From Cytophagaceae bacterium (GTDB taxonomy: Bacteria > Bacteroidota > Bacteroidia > Cytophagales > Spirosomataceae), in the NCBI GenBank assembly GCA_947459055.1, contig CANHCG010000023.1:1-11511 (forward strand): a DNA stretch of 11,511 nt, read 5' to 3'. Below the pieces are notes generated by a model, which worked only from the letters and a program-made list of their open reading frames with translations, had not been told where the DNA came from and searched no databases. Both the position numbers and the translations under genes were made by a program. Positions 1-6,138 of this stretch are shown here, piece by piece (position 1 is the stretch's first letter; each line of letters begins with the position of its first letter).

Positions 1-1842
1 CCTGCAGGTGGTTCAGAGGCGGTGCTAGATCCCATTGGAATGGAGGACGATGAATTCGTGGATGATGGTCCGGCTATTCATGAGGACAATGAGGACTTGG
101 AGGTATTTAGGCCGATTGTTCCGCCATTAAAAGGCGAGGATGAGCTTATCGAAGAGGAAGAACCAGCGTTGGCGGAAATACCCTTAGTGGCTGTTGATGA
201 AGTATTGCCTGCCGTAGAGGATTTAGATTTTACCTATAAGGTAGCGGTGGATGCGGATATTCCGGAGGAAGAGGAGGATACGACCTTAGCGGGTCAGGAA
301 ATTAAGGCGAATGATTTGGTGGAGCAGTTTGGCTTGTATGATCCGACGGCCGATTTGCCGAAATATCAATACCCAACCATCGATTTATTAAAGGAATACG
401 ATCAAAAAAATCAAACAACTCAGGTGACCATGGATGAGTTGAAAGAGAATAAAGAAAAGATTGTTGAGACCTTATTGAATTATGGAATCGGAATTCAGAA
501 GATTGAAGCTACGATCGGACCTACGGTAACCTTATATGAAATTGTACCCAAGGCAGGTGTTCGGGTAAGTAAGATTACTTCCTTGGAGGATGATTTGTCA
601 CTTTCCTTAGCTGCGATGGGGGTTCGGATTATTGGCCAAATGCCCGGTAAAGGAACCATCGGAATTGAAGTAGCGAATAAAAATCGCGAAATGGTTCCGG
701 TGCGTGCGGTGATCGGTTCTGAAAAATTCCAGAAATCAACGTATGATTTGCCAATTACCTTAGGTAAAACGATTTCGAATGAAATTTTTGTGGCTGATTT
801 AGCTAAAATGCCCCATTTATTGATGGCGGGTGCAACGGGTCAAGGGAAGTCGGTGGGCTTAAATATGTTATTAACTTCGTTGATTTATAAGAAACATCCA
901 GCCACTTTGAAATTTGTCTTAGTGGATCCGAAAAAGGTGGAATTGTCGCTCTTTAATAAATTAGAGCGTCATTTCTTGGCATGTTTGCCGGATTCGGCGG
1001 AGGCGATTATTACGGATACGAAAAAGGTGGTAGCAACGCTGAATTCCTTGTGTAAGGAAATGGATTTGCGATATGATAAGTTGAAGGATGCAGGCTGTCG
1101 TAACATTAAGGAATACAATCAGAAGTTCATTAATCGTCGTTTAAATCCCAATGAGCATGATTTTATGCCATATATTGTTTTGGTGATTGATGAGTTAGCG
1201 GATTTGATGTTGACAGCTGGCAAGGAGGTTGAGCATCCGATTGCGCGATTGGCACAATTAGCTCGTGCCATTGGAATTCACTTGGTGGTTGCGACCCAGC
1301 GACCTTCTGTGAACGTAATTACTGGTACAATCAAAGCGAATTTCCCAGCGCGTTTGTCCTTTAAGGTGATGTCGAAAATCGATTCAAGGACTATTTTGGA
1401 TGCGGGTGGAGCGGACCAATTGGTCGGTATGGGCGATATGTTATTGTCCATGGGCTCGGAGGTAATTCGTTTGCAATGTGCCTTTGTGGATACGCCGGAG
1501 GTGGAGGAGATTTGTGAGTTTATTGGGAACCAACAAGGCTATGCCTCTGCCTATCTATTACCTGAAGCCGAATCAGAAGAAATGGGTGGCCAGGAACGAG
1601 GGGATTTTGATGCGAGTAGTCGGGATTCTTATTTTGATGAGGCGGCACGTTTGGTGGTCATGCATCAGCAGGGAAGTACGTCATTGATCCAACGGAAATT
1701 GAAATTAGGGTACAATCGTGCCGGTCGTCTAATTGATCAATTGGAGGCCGTCGGCATCGTAGGTTCTTTTGGTGGATCTAAGGCCCGAGAGGTATTAGTG
1801 AAATCAGAAACTGAATTAGAAGAAATTTTAAAAAATCTATAA
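1..1842 (+). CDS. ftsK: DNA translocase FtsK/SpoIIIE, C-terminal part (5' end outside the window)
   Basis: FtsK is a hexameric, membrane-anchored ATPase that pumps DNA through the closing septum and helps resolve chromosome dimers. The reading frame is open from base 1, so the GTG at 22 is an internal valine and the membrane-spanning N-terminus lies upstream. Counting from the first codon (613 residues seen): a very acidic linker at about 8-95 with EEEE runs; the alpha/beta motor from about 150, with Walker A GATGQGKS at 277-284 and Walker B VIDE at 395-398; and a C-terminal winged-helix gamma domain at about 544-604 (IQRKLKLGYNRAGRLIDQLE), the part that reads KOPS-type polar DNA sequences in known FtsK proteins. 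All catalytic motifs look intact. The stop lies six bases before the LolA-family gene, suggesting co-transcription. SpoIIIE is the only real naming alternative; in a non-sporulating phylum FtsK is the better name. Confidence 0.96.
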   Translation, partial: PAGGSEAVLDPIGMEDDEFVDDGPAIHEDNEDLEVFRPIVPPLKGEDELIEEEEPALAEIPLVAVDEVLPAVEDLDFTYKVAVDADIPEEEEDTTLAGQEIKANDLVEQFGLYDPTADLPKYQYPTIDLLKEYDQKNQTTQVTMDELKENKEKIVETLLNYGIGIQKIEATIGPTVTLYEIVPKAGVRVSKITSLEDDLSLSLAAMGVRIIGQMPGKGTIGIEVANKNREMVPVRAVIGSEKFQKSTYDLPITLGKTISNEIFVADLAKMPHLLMAGATGQGKSVGLNMLLTSLIYKKHPATLKFVLVDPKKVELSLFNKLERHFLACLPDSAEAIITDTKKVVATLNSLCKEMDLRYDKLKDAGCRNIKEYNQKFINRRLNPNEHDFMPYIVLVIDELADLMLTAGKEVEHPIARLAQLARAIGIHLVVATQRPSVNVITGTIKANFPARLSFKVMSKIDSRTILDAGGADQLVGMGDMLLSMGSEVIRLQCAFVDTPEVEEICEFIGNQQGYASAYLLPEAESEEMGGQERGDFDASSRDSYFDEAARLVVMHQQGSTSLIQRKLKLGYNRAGRLIDQLEAVGIVGSFGGSKAREVLVKSETELEEILKNL

Positions 1843-1848
1843 ACCATT

Positions 1849-2460
1849 ATGAAAAAAGTTGTCTTGTTCTTTTTGTGTGTTTTAGGTGCTCAACAAGCCT
1901 TTTCACAGGCGAATAAAGCCATAGCGCTGATTGATGGCATGCAAAAGAAATACAAAAGCATGGGTGCCTTTTCGGCTAATTTTTCGTACCAAACCGATGG
2001 CGGCGGTGCGATGTCTGGTTCCATCACGGTTCGTGGTACTAAGTTTCGATTGAAAACAGCTGGTCAAGAGATTTTCAACAATGGCAAAGAGGTAGCGACC
2101 TATATCAAAGAAATCAATGAAGTGAATATGGCGGCCTTTGACCCGACAGAAGGGGATTTGAATCCTGCCAAGATTTATTCCTTTGATAAAAAAGCTTATA
2201 AAACGAGCGTGCTTTCAGAAGCGGGAGGCATATCGACGGTCGAGATGATTCCACTCGGAAAAACGGCGCAGATGCAAAAGATTAGCCTTAAAATCGGCTC
2301 AAAGGATTTCTCCATTAAAGAGTGGACAATTGTGAATAAGGCGGGGAAGAAACAGAATTTCAAGGTTACTCAATTAACACCCAAAGCGGGATTGGATGAT
2401 AAATATTTCACCTTTGATAAAAAGCAATTTCCTGGGGTTGAGGTGAATGACTTACGGTAA
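1849..2460 (+). CDS. lolA: LolA-family periplasmic outer-membrane lipoprotein carrier
   Basis: LolA ferries lipoproteins across the periplasm from the LolCDE transporter to the outer membrane. The 203-residue product starts with a signal peptide (MKKVVLFFLCVLGAQQAFSQ, cleavage likely near residue 19-20) with no lipobox cysteine, so it should be soluble in the periplasm. The mature part fits the LolA half-barrel fold: an amphipathic start with AFSANFSYQT at about 39-48, strands such as SGSITVRGTKFRLKT, and an end reading FPGVEVNDLR, which resembles Bacteroidota LolA-like proteins. The start is fixed by the signal peptide and follows the ftsK stop by six bases with no Shine-Dalgarno, as is usual in this phylum. 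Adjacency to ftsK suggests translational or operon coupling. The family is divergent and the call rests on overall pattern rather than catalytic residues; another LolA-like periplasmic carrier is possible. Confidence 0.82.
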   Translation: MKKVVLFFLCVLGAQQAFSQANKAIALIDGMQKKYKSMGAFSANFSYQTDGGGAMSGSITVRGTKFRLKTAGQEIFNNGKEVATYIKEINEVNMAAFDPTEGDLNPAKIYSFDKKAYKTSVLSEAGGISTVEMIPLGKTAQMQKISLKIGSKDFSIKEWTIVNKAGKKQNFKVTQLTPKAGLDDKYFTFDKKQFPGVEVNDLR

Positions 2461-2493
2461 GAAAATTAGCAATATTCGATTGAAATTTAAACG

Positions 2494-2524
2494 AAAAAAC
2501 CCAAGCTTAGGCCTGGGTTTTTTT
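2494..2524. terminator. Bidirectional intrinsic terminator between lolA and purQ
   Basis: An inverted repeat pairs AAAAAACCCA (2494-2503) with TGGGTTTTTT (2514-2523). Inside it, after one A/C mismatch, GC pairs with GC around a TTAG loop. The A run on one side and the T run on the other mean that either strand, when transcribed, gives a GC-containing stem followed by U residues. It lies 33 bases after the lolA stop and 21 bases beyond the purQ stop, between convergent genes, so it probably ends transcription of both. Confidence 0.85.
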
Positions 2525-2545
2525 ATGAATGAATTTTAGCAAAGA

Positions 2546-3241
2546 TTAAGAAACCAAATTTGGACTTTCGATCAATTGGCGTAAAATCTCTAATCCATCT
2601 GTATTCGCTAAATCTGGATCAGCCGCGCGCTCTGGGTGTGGCATCATACCAAATACATTTCTGCCTTCATTGCATATCCCGGCGATGTTCAATAAACTTC
2701 CGTTCGGATTTGACTCTTCGGTTACTTGCCCGTCTGCATCGCAATAATAGAATAGGATTTGATCATTAGCCTTCAAGGAAGCTAATGTTTTTTCATCCGT
2801 AAAATAACGTCCTTCTGCGTGAGCGATAGGGACTTTATAGGCTTTTTGGGTATTTAATGAATGGGTCAACAAAGAATTATTCGTCGCTGCCTTTAAAAAG
2901 ATATTTTTCGAAATAAATTTCTGGGTATTATTGCGCAATAACACACCGGGTAATAAATGTGCCTCCACTAACACTTGAAATCCATTGCAAATTCCCATCA
3001 AATAGCCGCCATTTTTGGCATGCTCAATCACATGATCCATGATCGGTGAGAAGCGAGCGATGGCGCCACTGCGTAAGTAATCGCCATAGGAAAAGCCACC
3101 TGGGATGATGATGAATTCACAATTCTGTAAATCAGTTTCTTTATGCCATAATTTCACGGCCTCATGGCCTAAACTTTGGATCACGCCGACGGTATCATCG
3201 TCGCAATTCGATCCTGGAAATACTACAACCCCAAATTTCAT
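2546..3241 (-). CDS. purQ: Phosphoribosylformylglycinamidine synthase, glutaminase subunit PurQ
   Basis: PurQ is the glutamine-hydrolysing subunit of FGAM synthase, the fourth step of purine synthesis. It releases ammonia that the PurL subunit uses to convert FGAR to FGAM, with PurS bridging the two in the cytoplasm. The 231-residue product is a class I glutamine amidotransferase: it opens MKFGVVVFPGSNCDDDT, carries the oxyanion region PGGFSYGDYLRSGA at 47-60, the nucleophile Cys85 in GICNGFQVL, and the His202/Glu204 pair in MMPHPERAAD. Length and all catalytic residues are normal for a stand-alone PurQ, which implies that the small PurL and PurS are encoded elsewhere rather than as one fused PurL. 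It is separated from upstream ahcY by a terminator and 136 bases, so it is probably its own transcript. The ATG at 3241 gives the expected family N-terminus. Confidence 0.96.
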   Translation of the reverse strand: MKFGVVVFPGSNCDDDTVGVIQSLGHEAVKLWHKETDLQNCEFIIIPGGFSYGDYLRSGAIARFSPIMDHVIEHAKNGGYLMGICNGFQVLVEAHLLPGVLLRNNTQKFISKNIFLKAATNNSLLTHSLNTQKAYKVPIAHAEGRYFTDEKTLASLKANDQILFYYCDADGQVTEESNPNGSLLNIAGICNEGRNVFGMMPHPERAADPDLANTDGLEILRQLIESPNLVS

Positions 3242-3264
3242 ACGTGTTTGTTCAAATGTTGGCC

Positions 3265-3272
3265 CAAAAATA
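3265..3272 (-). promoter_or_regulatory. Candidate -7 element of the purQ promoter
   Basis: Read on the minus strand, TATTTTTG matches the Bacteroidota -7 pattern TAnnTTTG exactly. It lies 23 bases upstream of the purQ ATG, which would leave a leader of about 15-20 bases. No convincing TTTG is seen at the usual 19-21 base distance upstream, so this is a half-supported promoter. The ahcY terminator just upstream means purQ needs its own start of transcription in this gap. Confidence 0.4.
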
Positions 3273-3325
3273 CGGCTTTTTATTAAATTTTCTTGGCTTC
3301 GAAACGCTTTTCATTTCCTTATGAT

Positions 3326-3358
3326 AAAAAAAAGCTGCACCCGAAGAATGCAGCTTTT
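3326..3358 (-). terminator. Intrinsic terminator of ahcY
   Basis: Read on the minus strand, AAAAGCTGCA pairs perfectly with TGCAGCTTTT over ten base pairs around a nine-base loop, and is followed by a run of eight T in all. It begins about 20 bases after the ahcY stop codon and is oriented to end ahcY transcription before purQ. Confidence 0.9.
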
Positions 3359-3377
3359 GGAATAGATCAATGAATTC

Positions 3378-4694
3378 CTAGTAACGGTAATGCTCCGGCT
3401 TGAATGGTCCATTTTGTGATACCCCGATGTAATCCGCTTGTTCTTTTTCTAAGGTTTCTAATTTAGCCCCAATGTGCGCTAAGTGCAAGAATGCTACTTT
3501 CTCATCCAAATGCTTTGGAAGGATGTATACCTTGTTCTCGTAATTCGCGGAATTCGCCCAAAGCTCTAATTGAGCCAAGGTTTGGTTACAGAACGAGTTC
3601 GACATCACGAAAGATGGGTGACCCATCGCGCAACCTAAATTCACCAAACGACCTTCTGCTAAAACGATTACGTTTTTGCCATCGATCGTGTACATATCAA
3701 CTTGTGGTTTGATTTGATCTTTGGTAGAACCGTAATTGCTGTTCAACCACTCCATATCAATCTCATTATCAAAGTGACCAATATTACATACAATTGCCTT
3801 ATCTTTCATCGCTTTGAAGTGACGATCACGAATAATCTTCACGTTACCTGTTGCAGTTACAAAGATGTTAGCGCGAGTTGCTGCCTCGTCCATTGGAACT
3901 ACTTCGTAGCCATCCATGGCTGCTTGTAAAGCACAAATTGGATCGATCTCCGTTACTAATACACGGCAACCAGCACCACGTAATGAATCAGCACTTCCTT
4001 TACCTACGTCACCGTAACCAGCTACTACCGCTACTTTACCGGCTAACATTAAGTCAGTTGCCCGACGAATCGCATCTACTAAAGATTCTTTGCAACCGTA
4101 TTTGTTATCAAATTTAGACTTCGTTACCGAGTCATTCACGTTGATCGCTGGCAAGAATAACGTGCCATTCTTCATGCGCTCATATAAACGGTGAACACCC
4201 GTCGTTGTTTCTTCAGATAAGCCTTTGATGCCTGCGATTAATTCAGGATATTCATCAAAAACCATATTGGTCAAATCTCCGCCATCATCCAAAATCATGT
4301 TTAATGGTTGTTTTTCTTCCCCGAAAAACAAGGTTTGCTCGATACACCAGTTGAATTCTTCCTCGTTCATCCCTTTCCAAGCATAAACTGGAATACCCGC
4401 TGCTGCGATCGCTGCGGCTGCGTGATCTTGTGTAGAGAAAATGTTACAAGATGACCAAGTAACGTCTGCTCCTAAAGCAGTTAAGGTTTCGATTAAAACA
4501 GCTGTTTGAATCGTCATGTGAAGACAACCTGCGATGCGCGCACCTTTCAAAGGTTGAGCAGCGCCAAATTCAGTACGCAAGGCCATCAAACCTGGCATTT
4601 CCGCTTCAGCTAATTGAATTTCTTTACGACCCCAGTCGGCCAATGCAATATCTTTAACTTTAAATGGTACATAGGTACCCGATTGTGATGCCAT
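3378..4694 (-). CDS. ahcY: Adenosylhomocysteinase (S-adenosyl-L-homocysteine hydrolase)
   Basis: AhcY uses bound NAD to split S-adenosylhomocysteine reversibly into adenosine and homocysteine. This removes the by-product that inhibits methyltransferases and returns homocysteine to the methionine cycle. The 438-residue cytoplasmic protein carries the family signatures in order: [10 protein letters not shown] at 81-90, DDGGDLTNM at 136-144, [14 protein letters not shown] at 161-174, the catalytic Lys192/Asp196/Asn197/Cys201 region ([17 protein letters not shown]), the NAD-binding glycine motif [10 protein letters not shown] at 226-235, and the C-terminal KPEHYRY, whose Lys and first Tyr reach into the neighbouring subunit's NAD site in known structures. 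Length matches the short form of the family. Its own promoter and terminator flank it, so it is probably monocistronic, unlike the SAH-riboswitch operons of some Proteobacteria. The ATG at 4694 gives the expected start. Confidence 0.98.
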   Translation of the reverse strand: MASQSGTYVPFKVKDIALADWGRKEIQLAEAEMPGLMALRTEFGAAQPLKGARIAGCLHMTIQTAVLIETLTALGADVTWSSCNIFSTQDHAAAAIAAAGIPVYAWKGMNEEEFNWCIEQTLFFGEEKQPLNMILDDGGDLTNMVFDEYPELIAGIKGLSEETTTGVHRLYERMKNGTLFLPAINVNDSVTKSKFDNKYGCKESLVDAIRRATDLMLAGKVAVVAGYGDVGKGSADSLRGAGCRVLVTEIDPICALQAAMDGYEVVPMDEAATRANIFVTATGNVKIIRDRHFKAMKDKAIVCNIGHFDNEIDMEWLNSNYGSTKDQIKPQVDMYTIDGKNVIVLAEGRLVNLGCAMGHPSFVMSNSFCNQTLAQLELWANSANYENKVYILPKHLDEKVAFLHLAHIGAKLETLEKEQADYIGVSQNGPFKPEHYRY

Positions 4695-4731
4695 TGTGTA
4701 TTGTTTTTGAATTGATTTTCTTTCTAAAGTA

Positions 4732-4762
4732 CAAAAATAATCAAATAATTTAGACGCGCAAA
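4732..4762 (-). promoter_or_regulatory. Bacteroidota-type promoter of ahcY
   Basis: On the minus strand TTTG (4762-4759) is followed after 19 bases by TATTTTTG (4739-4732), matching both the -33 TTTG and -7 TAnnTTTG elements at the spacing known for this phylum. Transcription would start near 4725 and leave a leader of about 30 bases. A second exact -7 match, TAATTTTG, lies just upstream (around 4759-4766) but lacks a well-spaced -33. TAATTT and AAATTA (4746-4751, 4761-4766) form a weak AT-rich dyad over the -33. Confidence 0.7.
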
Positions 4763-4799
4763 ATTAGATTATTTAATGGTCAAAATCAGGAGAATTACC

Positions 4800-6086
4800 C
4801 TAGTGATTCAGGAAGGGCAAAACACTTTCTAATTTAATGCCTCTTGACCCCTTGATGAGCAGGTAGCTATTTTGAATCGGATGGTCTTGTAGCCAAGTGT
4901 GCAGGCCGAATTTATCTGGAAAAAATAAGGCTTTGGGCAGATGAACGAGGGCATGTTGCATGTGTTGGCCGACTAAAAGCACCTTCTCGAATGGATAGGA
5001 AGCAATTAATTGACCCAGCGAAGCATGTTCCTCCGCGGAGGCGTCTCCTAATTCAAACATATCACCTAGGATAATAATTTTAGGTGTATTCTCTGTTTCC
5101 GCAAAATGTGAAATGGCTGCGGACATGGAGGATGGATTTGCATTGTAGGCATCCATCAAAACTTGGTTTGATCCTATTTTGATGAATTGGGAACGATGAT
5201 TATTCGGCACATAGGAACGAATTCCTTCCAAGCATTTTTCATCGCTGAGTCCAAAATACTTCCCTATGGCCAAAGCCATCTGGATATTTTCAAAATTATA
5301 AATTCCAGGGAGATGGGATTCCACGATGGTGCCATTGGCACAACGAAAGGAAATGATCGGCTTGGCTTCGATTAATACGGTGGGCAAAGCTTCATTTGCC
5401 ACCAAATATTTGGTGATGCCCCGCTTAGAGGACATCTCATGAACGATATTGGGGTCTTTGGGAAGGAAAATAATGCCTTCCGTGGCTTTCATGAAATCGA
5501 ATAATTCGCCCTTTCCTTTCACCACCCCTTCGATACCGCCAAAGCCTTCTAAATGGGCCTTTCCGATATTCGTAATCAGGCCATGGCTGGGTTGTGCGAT
5601 GTTCACTAATTCCCGTATATCTCCTTGTTTATTGGCCCCCATTTCAATCACCGCAATTTCGTGCGTGGCTTGAATAGACAAAATGGACAAGGGGACTCCG
5701 ATGTGATTATTTAAATTTCCGGAGGTGGCAAAGCAATGGAATTGTTGGGATAAGACCGAAAAAATTAATTCTTTGGTTGTCGTTTTTCCATTAGATCCTG
5801 TTAAACCGATCACAGGGATGTTCAACGTTTTCCGATATTCCGTGGCTAATTCTTGTAAGGCTAGGAGTGAATCGGGCACTAGATGTGTTTTTCCTTCGAT
5901 TTGATAGGCGGGATCGTCGATGACGGCGAGGCAAGCACCGAGTTCGATGGCTTGTTGGGCCATCGCATTCGCATTAAAATTAGGCCCTTGGAGCGCGAAA
6001 AAAATGACCCCGGGACTTATTTTTCGGGTATCCGTGGATACGCCGGTCGAAGCTAAAAATTTCTCTAAAAGCACTGATTTCGTCAC
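4800..6086 (-). CDS. murF: UDP-N-acetylmuramoyl-tripeptide--D-alanyl-D-alanine ligase
   Basis: MurF is the last cytoplasmic Mur ligase: with ATP it adds D-Ala-D-Ala to UDP-MurNAc-tripeptide, giving the pentapeptide precursor of peptidoglycan. From the GTG at 6086 the product is 428 residues, normal for the family. Visible motifs: STGVSTDTRK at 13-22 (substrate-binding N-terminal domain), the ATP loop TGSNGKTTTKE at 96-106, NNHIGVPLS at 126-134, EMGAN at 148-152, the LxGFGxxExVxKxKGEL region at 179-195, DAYNANPSS at 312-320, GDMFELG at 341-347 and KGSRG at 412-416. The frame stays open to an ATG at 6278, but that would add 64 residues unlike MurF and overlap the divergent exported-protein gene. 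GTG at 6086 or GTG at 6074 is the likely start; neither has a strong Shine-Dalgarno. No clear terminator follows in the 105 bases before ahcY. Confidence 0.95.
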   Translation of the reverse strand: MTKSVLLEKFLASTGVSTDTRKISPGVIFFALQGPNFNANAMAQQAIELGACLAVIDDPAYQIEGKTHLVPDSLLALQELATEYRKTLNIPVIGLTGSNGKTTTKELIFSVLSQQFHCFATSGNLNNHIGVPLSILSIQATHEIAVIEMGANKQGDIRELVNIAQPSHGLITNIGKAHLEGFGGIEGVVKGKGELFDFMKATEGIIFLPKDPNIVHEMSSKRGITKYLVANEALPTVLIEAKPIISFRCANGTIVESHLPGIYNFENIQMALAIGKYFGLSDEKCLEGIRSYVPNNHRSQFIKIGSNQVLMDAYNANPSSMSAAISHFAETENTPKIIILGDMFELGDASAEEHASLGQLIASYPFEKVLLVGQHMQHALVHLPKALFFPDKFGLHTWLQDHPIQNSYLLIKGSRGIKLESVLPFLNH

Positions 6087-6138
6087 CTTCGTTTTAATTT
6101 TAATGCGCCTATGTGCATATTGCGTCCACAAATATCGA
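6087..6138. promoter_or_regulatory. Divergent intergenic region, murF / repeat-protein gene
   Basis: These 52 bases must carry, or sit next to, promoters for both genes. The best minus-strand -7 candidate is GATATTTG (6136-6129), one mismatch from TAnnTTTG and about 36-45 bases before the murF start. For the plus strand only TAATTTTA (6095-6102), also one mismatch, is seen. Neither has a clear -33 element, so the promoters may extend into the coding regions on either side. Confidence 0.3.

Noticed and set aside
22..24. GTG at 22 as the ftsK start
   Set aside because: The frame is open from base 1 and the FtsK membrane domain is missing, so the gene begins outside the window.
3105..4117. Plus-strand open frames opposite purQ and ahcY
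   Set aside because: They are antisense to strongly conserved genes, with low-complexity or unrelated translations and no promoter or conserved features.
4695..4731. SAH riboswitch before ahcY
   Set aside because: The predicted leader is only about 30 bases and shows no conserved GC-rich pseudoknot-like structure.
5920..6138. Upstream extension of the repeat-protein gene to 5920
   Set aside because: It would bury the signal peptide behind 73 residues and runs antisense through conserved murF codons.
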